Shown piece by piece: positions 1 through 12,421 of a DNA stretch of 64,000 nucleotides; position 1 is the first letter of the stretch; the number at the start of each line of letters is the position of its first letter. The notes beneath the pieces are model-generated. The model searched no databases. It was not told where the DNA came from and saw only the letters and a program-made list of their open reading frames with translations. Source of the stretch: Polytrichum commune (taxonomy: Eukaryota; Streptophyta; Polytrichopsida; Polytrichales; Polytrichaceae); the NCBI GenBank assembly GCA_950295325.1, contig OX485804.1, positions 994,001 to 1,058,000 on the forward strand, read 5' to 3'. A program made the translations under genes and the position numbers.

Positions 1-339
1 CATCTGTTACTTCTTGGTACCCATACTTTTCCTTACCTTTTGTGTTAGTTTCTCAAGTGAACCTCCTTGTTGGCTCTCATGCACTTTCTTCCTCCTAACT
101 CTCTCACTATCTGCTGTAGTTTTTTATTACAGTTTTTGTTCATGGTTATTTTACCTACTAGCTATAGCATTTTTGACAAATAGATGAAATAGGAGAGATG
201 AGAATGTCACCAAAATTGCTGGATTCCTACAACGCCATTCACTTTGTTATATAGTTATCCTCTCTGCTACATATCATCTCTCACTATGGAGCTGTTTTAT
301 TGCAGTTTTTGACACAGTGATTCCTGTTGATTTTTGCAG
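1..339 (+). other. Intron of the DML1 gene (3' part)
   Basis: No coding frame resembling DML1 is seen before the acceptor at 338-339, where a T-rich tract ends in gcag. The stretch is therefore taken as the end of an intron whose 5' exon lies outside the window. It holds an imperfect internal duplication: 'ctctcactatctgctg' near 102 is echoed by 'ctctcactatggagctg' near 279, each followed by a T-rich segment with an acag or gcag. Confidence 0.6.
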
Positions 340-3300
340 GTCTGGACAGTTGGTTACACACAGACAAGAGCCTATTGAGAAAAGTGACTTTTTAAAAAGT
401 CTTGATGAAGAATCAGAATGTGGGACTTCTGAGGATTATCCTGTCCAGCCAAGTGTGTCAGGTACTGCAGAGACACTCTCAGAAGCAGCAAGAGAGAGGA
501 ATTTGGTGCAGTCTTTAGATAATTCAGTCCAGTTCTGGACTGATTATCTCAAGTCTTATTTACACCCTCGAAGTGTTTACGAGCTTCCCAATACGTGGCA
601 TGGTGTTACCGACTTTGAAAACTATGCAAGTGGTCAAGGGTTTTTCAAAGAGCAAGAGCAACGAGAGGAGATAGAGAACCGATTACGCTTCTTTGTTGAA
701 GAGTGCGACCATCTACAGGTTAGCCTTGTGTGATTTTGAGGCATTTGAAATTTAGAACAAAGTTGACGGTTTTCTCCCTTTCTGATTATCTCCTTTCTCT
801 GCCAAGAGTTGTAATTTTGATGACATGTAGCTGCTTAATTGTTCTTTGTGTCTCTTTCGAATTCAGCATTGTGTACCAACTTTAGACTATTTTAGTAAGT
901 TAATTGGTGGATGCACTGGTGTAGGGTTTTCAATTTCTGGTTGACAACTCAGGCGGCTTTGGTGCAGTTGCGGCTGAGTTTCTAGAAGAACTTGGGGATG
1001 AATACAATCGAAGTCCTAAGCTTTTATTTGCCTTGCGGCCCCCTTGGACCCCTCTTGCAGTCAATCACCGCAATTCAGTTGTTTCTAGCCTTCAGGAATC
1101 AGTATCCCTCGCTCGTCTTTCTTCTCTCACAAACCTGTTTGTTCCAGTGGGTCTCCAGCAACTTGCCTCAAGTAAGTAAACTTTGCAGTCAAGAACTACT
1201 GTGCTTTTTTCTAAATTTCCTCTGAAGAAACTTAGGTCAATTTTGTCAGTGTATCAGGGAATCACTTTAAAAGCGCATGGATTGGACACAGAAATATTAC
1301 TTTCGTTTTGCACCTGTGTGATATCTATCTGGTGGGTTTTGGTGGTTGGTGGTTGGTGATTGTAGTTTACTTTCTTTGACTCTATTTTAGAGGGACAAGG
1401 AGGGATGGGCGCATCAATGACAATCACAACCAAGCCTACCCTCTTACTTGTCCAACTACAATACAAGGTGTAGTTGGAAGTAGTCGCGATGGTTGTGGTT
1501 ACTATGTGATAATGGGAGAGAATTTGAAAGGCCAGAGCATGGGAGAGGATTTTTATGAGGCAATTCCTCTCAGGCTAACTTTTCACTGAAATCCATTAGT
1601 GTTTGTCTCCACTCCACGGATAAAACTAAATAGGAGGGACAACCATTGAGGCCAATTCCACTCATCAACCACCAGAGTAGTTGTGTAAACAAAAATATGG
1701 TAGTTGTGGTTGAAAGTGGGTTCAACCACAACCATAACCACTTGACTACTTGGGTGTGGATGCACCTTTCTGTAGACATCCAGCCAACCTTGGGCTTCTA
1801 GAATGCATTTCTTTGTTTCCAGGTATGGGTTTCATTATTGTTGATGGGTTTTTTTGTGTGATCTGCAGGCCCATTGTCAAAGTATTTGAGTGTGAATGAT
1901 TCAAAGCTCTTTCACACAAGTGCTGTCTATGCTATGGCATTGAACACAGTAACTTTACCCTTCAGGATGGAAGTATCAGGACCAAATGCAAGCTCTCGAG
2001 AATTTGGCGTTGGGAGCAGTGATTTGAGTGACATGGTCAGACTTGTCTCTTGCTCACAGCAGAAAAAGCTCGCTCTCTTAGAAGCCTCACTACCTGGACC
2101 AGCTGTACCTGGCAAGTCACTTTATATTGTGTTTCTTATATTTGATCACATACATCTGCATGTCTTGAAGTTTTCATTTTTTGATAACAATTGTCTACAT
2201 AGTATACATGCTCTGTAATGTTGTAAACTACACTAATTACTCCTATTAGTGTAGATGGGAAACCAAATTTGGAAATAATTTAATGTGGGCCACATGCTAA
2301 TTGTCTAGTCAGGGTGTGGGCCACAGACCCCGGGTCTTCTCTAAGTCTTCCTGGAGCTTTCGACCAGCCTAGAGTATTAGTTTAAGGACAAAAAATAGCA
2401 TAAATAAAATAGTCACCCACATCAATTTCCTAGAAAAATAATCAATGTGGTCCACACCAATAGGACTATTTAGTGTACTGGAGAGAGTGCTCAAAGCCCA
2501 GTGGTCGACTTGTAAGTCAACCACAGTGGGGGGCGCCAAGTCCCCCCACTCATCTCCATTGAGTATCTCACCTGTGCCAGATTGTAGGTTCCATGTGGAA
2601 TTCAAGTGGTCTCAACCAATGTAAGAATCACACGTGGCATATTTTGAGGGGAGAATAATCTATATTTGTCAGAATAGAGAACGGTCTTCAGTACCAATTT
2701 TCTGTCAACTTATACTCTGGTACTGTACAAGCCCAAACAAGCGACAATTTGTATTGGGTGGAAGCTGCAGCTGAATCTTTTCGAAACAAGTTACTTAAGG
2801 TTGTGTATGTATCTTGCAGTTGACAGGAAGCACAATGGCCTTGACCTAACATCATTGTCATCTTTGACCCCGGATGTGGATCATTCTGATTCTGGAGCAC
2901 AAGCAGCTGAGGCTTTAGTTATTCAAGGCGCTCGATTAGCAGGTTAATTGCTCTTCCATTTTGCAAAATGTCACCTAAGAATTCTTGTTGCTTCCTCCTC
3001 TCATGGCACATCCTTGCTCTTACACTGAAACAATGATCTGCTTCAGGAGCCTGAAGTATAGCAGTACTTAAATATGAAACTTAGAAGAAGTATTACAGTT
3101 GCAAAATGAGTTGGCTACATATATATCTGATTTAGTGTGGCATTTAAATAGATGTGCCATCTTAATTAAAGCGGCCTTCATGACTCATCATGTAGCAGCA
3201 AGTGTCCCTTGCACCTTCTACTGTTGCCACCCAGTGATTGCAAGATCATTTACGTGGGTTAATGATGAAAAGCGTGGGCCACATTAAATCAGATCTATAG

Positions 3301-4384
3301 TATGGTGCTTGTATGGCCAGATAATCTTAATGTTAAGAAAGAGCATGTCAATCCTTTCAGTTCAAAACTTGTAGATACACCGGACTCTTCCTACTTGGAA
3401 CTGTAATTTCTAGCCTAACCCAGTTCCAAGAGCAGACTCTGGTAACACACAGATCACAATGTTAGTTATGCTCACACATGAAAAATATCGGTCATTAGAG
3501 TGACCCTCTAACTCCACATGAAATTTGTTCGGAAGTTGGCTGTTTTGAATATAACACCTTCTATGTTTGGTACGTTTTTGGTGCATGCTTAAAGGTAGTG
3601 GAGGTTTGAACAAAAACCATTCTAAATCGGTTCATCAAGGATCAAACTCATTTTGGCATTCCAAGAGGTTGGAAACCGAGTTTGACCCTCATTGAACCAA
3701 AATAGGTTGGTCTTCATTAAATTAAATCGCTACCTCCGAGCATGCATCACACGAGGAAAGAAATTATTGATATTGTATGCAAGAAACCAATGGAGAATCA
3801 CAGGAACCAACTCCTGATGAAAAGTCCCATTGAATTAAAAGTACAATTCTAATTTGGATTAAAGTTTCCCCAACTGTCTTTAAACCATATTACCTTCTTT
3901 AACTGCTGGTTATTTGTCTCATGCAGGTGGAGGAGGCCCAGCCTCTGTAGCACAGGTGTTGGAGTGCACCTATACAGGTCGGACAGCTGTTCGGAGAGGG
4001 GCACTTTCTCTTTGTCAATTGTCAGTATTTCCAAGCCCATTGCCAATCCCATTACCATTTCCTTTTATTTTTGGTCCCAACATAACCCTCAAGGGCGACA
4101 TAGTGTCGAGTCCCATCTCAACTGTGGCAGGGAGAGGGGGAGTGGATATTATTTCCCTACCAATGGCAGCAAGACTGAGCAGCAGCGAATCCCTATTACC
4201 GTATGCAAAGAAACGATTGACAAATTATCGCAAGCTGGGTCTTTCAAGGGCATCCTTGGGAGGGGATGTGCTTGCAGACTGGGGATTTGATAAGGAGGAA
4301 GCTCAGGATTTGTCTGAAGCTTTGGGTAACTTGACTGCAGCTTACGATGATAGAATGAACGATACTTCAACAGATTCTGACTGA
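340..4384 (+). CDS. DML1: DML1/Misato-family tubulin-like protein, 3' five exons (5' end outside window)
   Basis: Exons are 340-718, 925-1171, 1869-2111, 2820-2942 and 3927-4384 (stop TGA 4382-4384). All junction phases agree. The 483 residues follow plant DML1 closely: a WTDYLKSYLHPRSVYEL segment, RLRFFVEECDHLQ, FLVDNSGGFGAVAAEFLE, LARLSSLTNLFVPVGL, SAVYAMALNTVTLPFRM, then PLPIPLPFPFIFG and a C-terminal WGFDKEEAQDL. Misato proteins resemble tubulin/FtsZ but do not build microtubules; in animals and yeast (DML1) they affect mitochondrial distribution and chromosome segregation. The N-terminal tubulin-like segment lies upstream of position 1. The intron 2112-2819 begins GC rather than GT (ggcaagt) and ends tgcag; it is the only frame-preserving choice found. 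Introns are 0.2-1 kb, and two hold dispersed repeats. Family call is firm; exact borders are inferred. Confidence 0.9.
2229..2477. mobile_element. Small TIR element (family B) in a DML1 intron
   Basis: The left end reads TACACTAATTACTCCTATTA and the right end, reverse-complemented, TACACTAAATAGTCCTATTG, giving inverted ends of about 25 bp. A related copy lies at 47188-47508 and a decayed one near 30220. It is non-coding. No clear target duplication was found, so the superfamily is open. Confidence 0.6.
3120..3290. repeat. Dispersed repeat, copy 1 of 2, in the last DML1 intron
   Basis: The stretch containing 'gtagcagcaagtgtccc', 'gtgattgcaagat' and 'gtgggccacatt' matches 26880-27040 in the same order and orientation with many substitutions. 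No coding content or terminal repeats were recognised. Confidence 0.5.
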
Positions 4385-7300
4385 GGGGCTTCTGACTGGG
4401 GTTTGGTTACTAATACCTGATACAATAGAGTAATCTTCAAAGTTCCTTGAAGAGGGACCAAATTCTAGGAGTTGGGTGCCTCTTTGAGGGTCTTTTCTAT
4501 TAAGAGCTCAATACAGCATATTGTGTTAAAGCCAATTTTTGAAACATGGGTGAAACTCGGACCTCCTCTTTCAATCTAAATTATTTCAAGAGAACTGTAG
4601 GATCTAAATTAGGGTCTGACTCATGGGACTTGCCACCTTAAATCTTGGCTTGGCCTATGCAAGGCTAGCTTGGCCCACTGATCCTAGCATGACAAATTAG
4701 GAAGCCAGTTTTTTTTTAGCCCTGCCCCGCTCTTTCAACATGTTAAATTAAGGCTTATGAGAACTTGGGTGACTTTATGCATGAGCTCTCAAACTCACCA
4801 CCCAGCCAACTCACCCAGAGTGTGACTGTAATGTGTATGTGCTTTGAGCTACAATAGTACAAATTTTGGAGTATATATTGAGAGTTTGAGTGTGTAATGT
4901 GTTGTTGTAAGATATGAGCAAACTTCATTTTACTTTGTAGTAATGGCTGCAAGATTTCCAAGGTTGGCAAGATGTGTATTGTGCCTCTTCGTGTGAGGTA
5001 AGTGGTGGATAAGTGGTGGATTGGCCTTTCAAAGTGGATCAGTCAGAATTTTCCACATACCATTGTGGTCATATAGGGAAACTTGTTTCTGCTGCCCATC
5101 TTGTTCATCCTTCATATTTTGCATGGGAAAGAGGTGCTTCTTGACTAAACTATTATGGTTTTGTGTCTTGCCCCAAAACCTCATAATTGTGAGATTGTGA
5201 GACCATACCAACTCACTTTGATAAATTAAACCAAGACAATTCAAAAGTGTAATAATCTGTTTTTTAATTCATGTTGATAGGCAAAATTTAGCCCCTGCCT
5301 TCAATGAGTTTGGCTTACAAAATATACATACATAATGGGTATTGTTCCACCTAGTTTTGTAGAAATAGATAAGGTAGTTTGTACTTTGAAGGAGAGGTAA
5401 GTGTATCTTAAGGCCCTCCTAAGCCTTCTCACAAGACACATTTATTTCATTCATATACATCTTATACCCTCTAAGAGTTCATATACGTTCACCCTTGAAG
5501 CAAATTCGTAATCTCTTGTGTCATATTTCAATAAAAAGTAATCTATGAACGTACATATGTGGATTGTTCAGTTTCCTCCCTCTCAAATTGTTCATTTTTT
5601 GTATACATAATCGAGGCAATTCACCATAGGATTTCAACATTGCCATATACATTCACGAGACTGTTACATAGGCTATGATTTGCATGTACAATCTTTTGTT
5701 TGGTGATGAAAATTTAGTACATAGGAGGTTATCATAAGGTGTCCCACACACATATAACCTCCCATGTGCAAATCCTAGTCTAATTGAGGTGCGAGATGAG
5801 TCTCTACAAACCCTAGGCAAACTTGGCCCAACAAACATCTAATGGCAAATCCAACAAGAATTTCTAAGCGTACCAACCATGCTCCTAAAGTTCTCATCAA
5901 CAATAGATGATACGACATCCAAAAAACTTCATCCAACCAATCTTAGACAAAATCCAATGCTAATTTAGATTTACCAATTTCCCTACTACTTCCTCTTTAC
6001 ATCCATCCTATAAGAGCAACTTTGAATCAAATATTCAAATATTCATTTAATTCCAAAACTAGAAACCAACAAAATAAAAGGTCAGAGTTTTCCAATCACT
6101 CTTGACCATTTTAATTTCTAAAAATAGAATAATGAAATTGTTTTTTTTTGTGAAATATAATAATTTCAATTGAAGACACCTAGGTAGGATGGTACATAAC
6201 ACTAAGTAACAATGCTAGCAGGGTACCCTTTGAGTACCCACAATATTACCTCAACAAAAAGGAAAAAAATTGATCCCACTAACTTTTCACATTGCTTTAT
6301 AGCTATTTAGATTTGTTTAGATTCTAATTTAGCCTAGATTAGAACCTTTTAATTGGTATTAGTTTTGTCCTAGAAATTGACATAATTAATTCATAATAGT
6401 GAAAGTAATTATTCAAATAGACTAAAAGTAGCCCAAGAAAAAACTCAAAGGTATTGCCATTTTTGCTCTCAAAAGAACATCAAACTTACACACGCCAATT
6501 TGATGCTCTTTTGAGGTGGTCTTTCCGGGCTTGTTACTTAATGTTATGTTACATTTCAAATTTCTTCAACCCTTTTTTTGGAACCATTGGTGGCCCATAA
6601 TACTAGTGGATGAGTCACAAGAGGATTTGGCCATGGAGAGAGAGGTTGTGGAGCATACATCTCCTGAAAGCAAGCACATCACCAAATCATTGGCCACCGG
6701 GTGCCAAAAAAACTAAGGAGGATTGACCAATGCACAACTAGAGAGCACACATCATGTGCACAAGCTCAAGCTTCATTGAAGATGGCGCGAACAACTTGCA
6801 TGAAGGCCCAAATCTTGCAAGACACTGCCGCCCAATAACTCTTTGGAATCAATATTGATTGCATAGTGATCCAATGGCACATGAGCATTGCATCTTGAGA
6901 CAATATGAGGAAGTTGCAAAATAAAAATAAAAATAAAATAAAAAATTTGACGAAGCTAGATTTGATATTTCCTACCGAGTTCGAGACGAACGTTTTGACG
7001 AACCTTCTTCCACACTCACCTCCTACTCAGTCACACTCCTCACCCAATACAAGGATCATTCCAATTGCCAAAGTGTGTGATGACATTGTTTAAAAAAAAT
7101 GTAGTCCAAAAATGATGAGGATGACAATGATGAGCATGAAGGCTATAATTGCAATTCAGATGAGGGAGTCATTTCTCCCCACATGTGGGTTGATGATTCA
7201 TTCGTTGAAGAAACACAAGACATTCAAATTTGGGTGAGAGAAGTGTTGAACCCAAGGAAGTGGCCACAATACTAAACGCCTAACTAATAAAACTCCCCTC

Positions 7301-9102
7301 AACATTTGACTTTGCTACATGACATGTGATCATGCTATTAACCTATCCAACTTTAGTTGCTAAGTGGTACCGTTGTACCGTGGTTCGTCAGACCCGGTGT
7401 GCCCCACCTTGCCTTGGTGGCAATTGCCTCCTCTAGCCCCCATACCACATAAGACCACCAAGGCCCTTGGACGGGCCTTGGTGGATCGACAACTCGGATG
7501 CACCATGGTAGCGACTACACAAGGCCCATTCACAACACCTCAGTGCAGGGATCATGAGATTTTTGAGCTCAACCAGCTAAAATCCATCCCTTCACAACTT
7601 CTACCGATTTTTTCAGGATTTGACCGGTTACAAACTTGTTGCCATTAATTTGGACCGGCCAATATCCTATATTTTTTTCCAAGTGCTGGCTAATTTCCTC
7701 TTCATTGTAATGACAACAGGCCAAAAACTTGGGCATTGATAAGTAAGCCGGTTTTCCAATGTAGCAAAATTATATCTACAAACAACATACATCATTCAAC
7801 AACAACGTCCAAAGAACATATCAACATACAACAATAATATGTAATGATATCAACGTCCAACAACAATGATCAACAATTTATCCATAGCAAGAGCTGAACC
7901 TGAAATAACCCATCAACCGGTTGATGGCCATGGATTTACTCTTCTATCATACCTAGGTCTTGAAACCTCATATTAGATTTGAGGCCACAACATGATAAAA
8001 GAGTAACCTAACATACCATACTATATACAAAAATGAAATTCATCAACTGTTAGAGTAAAAATTAGCAATATCATCTTCACCTTCAAGAAGGAAACGCCCT
8101 GAAAGGTATCTTTGTGGATGTGAAAACAACCATCTAAACTTTGTACAATTCCTCATAAAGCTATGGCTTCCATTAGTATGTTATCAAGATCACCACGAAG
8201 ATCTTCTATAGACACACTCATAATACATTCTAAACGCTAGCCGTCAACAATGAAATGCAATAATGAAGCAAAAGCTTCGCATGTCCGCCATTCACCAAAT
8301 TGCTTCAAGCCTAAAACGAACACATAACCTAAACCCTAGAACCAGATGATATCCGGCCCTAGATGAATCAAACCAGATGAAATCCGGCCCTTTCACAATT
8401 CATCTGGGTAAAAATCCTCCTCAAAATGGTTGCCGGTTGAAATCCGGTTTTTTTTTAAAAGCATCGGTTTCACATCCTCCACTTTCCCAATTCAACCGGT
8501 CTTTTCACAAAACCAACCGGCCGCCATTACACTAAATACTGGTTCTCCCCGGACATTGCCTCAGTGACACAGGCCACAAGGTGTTAAAAATCTCACAATC
8601 GACGGAACCATTTTGCAAACATCTTCTGGCAGTTGAGTCTCTTTAAATAGGCACACCCAGTGAAAGGTGCCACAATGTTTTTGCACAACAAAAATGAAGA
8701 GCATGTTTGGTACCTCAGTTCCTTTCTTTTCTGGAAGGCAACTCAAACAGTTTAGCAAGTCTGTACCCAAATAAAAATTACAAAACTGTGGCAGGAAAGC
8801 CACCAAAGTTGGTCTACTTTACACTGGGGAGCCAATATTGTAGCGTAGAAAAGGATCTTACCACCTCTCAAGTGGAAATCCAAATCCTCACCTACAGTTG
8901 CTAAGAAAGGAAGTACTGCCAAGCTTGGGCTTCAACCTGCTCTGCATAATCCTCAGATTTGAACTTCAATCCTCTAGATTTAAAAGTCTGTTAAAAGTCC
9001 ATCATAATATACAATGAGGGTTGAGGCTGTACTAAACATAAAGGAAGGGTGGTTGTGTGGAGTAGGGCTACTACATAAAATGTGAAAGTTACATGGTTTG
9101 CT
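4385..9102. other. Intergenic region, no gene recognised
   Basis: It holds the 3' flanks of the convergent DML1 and EF-hand genes plus AT-rich DNA. Open frames here are short and resemble no family I know. 7360-8540 is richer in GC and repeatedly uses ACCGG-type words, including a 16-bp perfect palindrome (catcaaccggttgatg near 7910) and two copies of AACCAGATGA-ATCCGGCCCT near 8341 and 8372. It may be an old transposon, but no ends or domains were found. Confidence 0.5.
6468..6515. repeat. Short inverted repeat (hairpin)
   Basis: Arms 6468-6484 and 6499-6515 pair at 15 of 17 positions (CTCAAAAG-CATCAAA against its complement) around a 14-nt loop. No flanking duplication or function was recognised. 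Confidence 0.5.
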
Positions 9103-12100
9103 CTACAGGTGGTTATTGTTACATGGTTCAGGCTCCTCTTCCTCGTTCTCGACACCGACCCAGTCTGTGAAAGCAAACAGAAACTCCTTGAATGTGATCA
9201 TACCATCTTTGTCCCAATCCATTTCTTCTGCACAAGGGTAAACAACAATAACAGATTATACTTTGATCCATCCTCTTTTTCAAAGATTATGCAAGTTTCA
9301 AGCATTTTTACACATCAATTCAGCAACACAAAACAGCTGGAATTCAAAATAGAAATGGATGCTGGGAATTTAGTAACCCTTTCCAACAGAAACTTCTACA
9401 ATCGAACAAAACAATTTCGATCCAAGAATTTTCTCATGGTTTTCTCATATTTATTGCCTATGATTCCTGGCAAGTTTGTTTTGAAAATTTGTAGTTGACA
9501 AGCATCAGTATAAACCCAAACTTGACAAGGACAAAACTGGGGTAGAGGATGACCAAATCTCTGAACACCAATCTTTGTCCCTTGCCGCCCCGGTGATGCC
9601 TCGTTGATTGCATAAATCATTTCCTTCTTACTCACATAGCCATCTTTGTTACGATCAAAGAACACGAATGCCTCCACAATCTCGTCGAATGTGGCTTCCA
9701 AATCTGGAAGTCCAATTGCAGATTTCTGATTGCCAGTTAAGATCCACTCTTCAACATAGTGCCCACTCAGATTGCAGAGCAATATTGGTAAATACATGTT
9801 GGATTGATTATGTAAGTGTAGGCCAGATTCAAACAAAATAAATTGATAGGTAAAAAATTAATATAAAAGAGAGGATACAGCCCCTGTATGTGTTGGTCTG
9901 CCAAGTAGGTAGATGAGAGCCAACACTACAATAAACTCCTTGAACTGGATCCCATGGCTAGAATCCATGTCACTCTCATGGTGAAACTCCTCAATTTCTT
10001 CATCTGAGTATTCTACTTGGAGCTCCTGCAAACATAGCTTCAATTCCTCCATGTCGACTGACCCATTCCCATCTTTATCTGGGAAATAAAATAAGAAACC
10101 ACACAAGTACCTTGTGTTAAACAGTCGGAAGAGTTATCTGAGTGAAACTCATTAGATGTGTGGTTTAACCTGCATAACAATATTAAGCTTCACAAGAATG
10201 TTCTGTCAGAATCAACGACACGTCTAAGAGAATATCATGTATTTTGAGCCTTAGTCTGAGAATATGTGAAGGCTTCTCATCTTAAGAGGAGGCTTATAAA
10301 TGGGATGAAGACTAGTAGAAGGCTTAATAATGTTATTATTTGACCCACGCAAATGATACCCAGTTCCAGAATGGCCAGAAGCATGGAGAAAAAATGGAGG
10401 GTCAGTAGGCATAGCTTTTTCAGTAACATGGACACTCTGTAGTCTGAAACCCTTATTGATGAAATCACGTGAACAGGATTCTACAGAGATTCTAAAATTC
10501 TGTCAAGGTTCAGGAACAGGGGACATAACCAGTGCACACAGAACTCATTCAAAATGAGCAAAGAGAAGATTTGCAGACAATAGAAGCACTTTCTTCCCAA
10601 CTGCATTATGGCCTCTAAGTCCTCAAGATCATACACCAGTAGATAAAACCTAGGAGCTTGTCCTAGACACGCTCCTCGCAATCTCTCCTTCAATTCAGTA
10701 TCGATTGATGCACCATGTGGATACAGCAGATACACGTAGGGTGTTGTTTAGTTTGACAAGTACTTTACCACGTGTAGTATTCAGATTGGCCAAGACCCTC
10801 TTGAAACCCACATGGACATTTCCTTTCGGAATTCTGGACAGTGTTGAACAAGACAACACTCTACTGGTACCTAGTTTTGTATATGTGCTATCTTGGTAAT
10901 TGAGGATGTCCTTGTTTGGTCCTCTTAATTGCAACTCAGTTCATTAGCACTAGAACCCCTTTCCTATGCTAAAAAGATTTAGCAACAGGAAAACAAAAGA
11001 GGTATCCACGTCATGACTAAAGTAGATACTTCCCAGCCACATGGCTCAAAGTGCGAGCTTGTGATAGCATTAGTGCCGAGGAGAAGTCCTTTTGAATGAA
11101 GCTGCTCTCTTACATGTGTGTACACAACCGCCTCCCATTTCACAACCATATCCAAGTGTTGCGGTGGATAAATTACATGGTTAAATGAACCGACAAACAA
11201 TTGGAGATTGTTTTTATCTCCGCTTCTAGTGCTCCCATTTATAAAGCTCCCATCTCATATTGCCCCCTATTGGTGTTCAATAAGAACATCAGCTGCATAC
11301 ATAAAATTATTAAGTATTATCAAGTGGGGAGATCCTGTTCTCCTCTTGCCCTGGGGAATAATCCAAGTTGGTTGCACTTTGATTCTAGGATAAAAGTGCA
11401 GGATAAAAAATATTGCTTCAATTTCAACCTTAATCTGAAGTGGATGGGAGTGGGTTATAATAGGATTAGCAAGAGAACTTGCTCCATAGGGCGAGTACTG
11501 TTATGTTCTAGATACCAAGTATGGATTCTGCAAAAGTGGTACCGATACATACTCAGAATCCATACTCGGTATGTAGTACATAACAATACTCACCCTCTGG
11601 AGCAATGTCGCTTTCTAATCCTAATAAGCAGTGTGTTGAGAGAAGCATTAGCCGAAAATGCCAGCTCACCATCTCTGTGTGAAGCCTACAGCTACACTCC
11701 CATCTACTTCAGATTGAAGCTGAAATTGAAGCAAGATTTTCAAATATTAATTTATGAATCCATACATAATATAACATAACATAACATAACATAACATAAC
11801 ATAACATAACATAACATTATGTAATGTTATGTTATGTTATGTTATGTTACGGTACTTTATATTCGTTTGGTAAAGTTATGTACCCGATCCCGAGTACTGT
11901 CCGCAAATGACATGGATTCGCAGAGTTGCCCTAACTATGGTGTGCTTGTCAATGCTAATGACTAGACGGTCAATCCGAAACAGCAATCCTTCTCTTGCAG
12001 ATGGGTGTATAGTTACATGAGTACCTGCTTTGTTGAAGACTTCTCGGACAGCCTCGAAGGAGGCGTCGATCTTGGGGAACTTGAGGATGAAGGTGTTGAA

Positions 12101-12211
12101 CGTCTTGAGTGTGACGTTGGCCTTTTGCGCCCTTTCCGCCATGGCCTGCACCATCCTCTTCTCGATCTTCGTCAGCTGCTCCCTCTGATCCCGGCTGTTT
12201 ATCAGCCCCAT
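9103..12211 (-). CDS. Calmodulin-like EF-hand protein, CML21/CML22 type, 227 aa
   Basis: Exons on the minus strand are 12211-12025, 10078-9879, 9725-9554 and 9227-9103. Phases agree throughout, giving 227 residues, close to the length of Arabidopsis CML21/22. The N-terminal QAMAERAQ...KTFNTFILKFPKID segment is the family's pre-EF motif. EF-hand loops lie at about 63-74 (DKDGNGSVDMEE), 153-164 (DRNKDGYVSKKE) and 190-201 (DWDKDGMITFKE), all with good calcium-ligand patterns. A fourth, near 99-110, is degenerate (DMDSSHGIQFKE). An acidic tail follows. The start MGLINS has Gly2 and Ser6, which fits N-myristoylation, so membrane attachment is plausible but unproven. The protein is expected to be a calcium sensor; its target is unknown. 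Donors after exon 2 (gtatcc) and exon 3 (gtcatc) are weak, but only they keep the family sequence. Intron 1 is about 1.95 kb and repeat-rich. Confidence 0.88.
10736..10880. repeat. Dispersed repeat, copy 1 of 2, in intron 1 of the EF-hand gene
   Basis: Words such as 'gtgttgtt', 'gtagtattcagattgg', 'caagaccctcttgaa' and 'cacatggacatt' recur in the same order at 29108-29250. The mobile-element class is unknown. Confidence 0.4.
11770..11850. repeat. (ATAAC)n hairpin
   Basis: About ten tandem ATAAC units run to 11814. They are followed, after a two-base centre at 11820-11821, by the complementary GTTAT units to about 11849. The right arm of roughly 28 nt can pair fully with the left. It lies in intron 1 of the EF-hand gene. 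Confidence 0.85.
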
Positions 12212-12421
12212 TATGATAATGATTATACTTATGCCTTCTTCTTTTTCTTCTTCTTCTTCTTCAATTCTGCCCCTTCAATCCGCTCTTCAGTCTGCTGAAC
12301 TCAATCTGCTCAACACATCAAATAACAATCATTATCATAATCAACCAATTTACCATCGTCCCCCAATTCAGCAAGTCCTCCGAACGATCGGCATTGCATG
12401 GTGCAGGAAGCTCAAACGATT
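12212..12421 (-). promoter_or_regulatory. Presumed 5' UTR / promoter-proximal DNA of the EF-hand gene
   Basis: It lies directly upstream of the chosen ATG. It contains a CTT/TTC-rich microsatellite at 12229-12265, which is GAA-rich on the gene strand, a common plant 5' UTR composition. No TATA box was identified with confidence. Confidence 0.35.

Noticed and set aside
7364-7648. 94-residue + strand frame rich in Pro and Thr
   Set aside because: Lies in the ACCGG-rich repeat-like area; no domain or homologue recognised.
10481-10735. Minus-strand open frame in intron 1 of the EF-hand gene with LKERLRGACLGQAPRFYLLV-like text
   Set aside because: No family recognised, no matching splice phase with the gene, and no support for a separate gene.
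11201-11779. 192-residue + strand frame
   Set aside because: It lies in an AT-rich intron, has low-information composition and runs into the (ATAAC)n tract.
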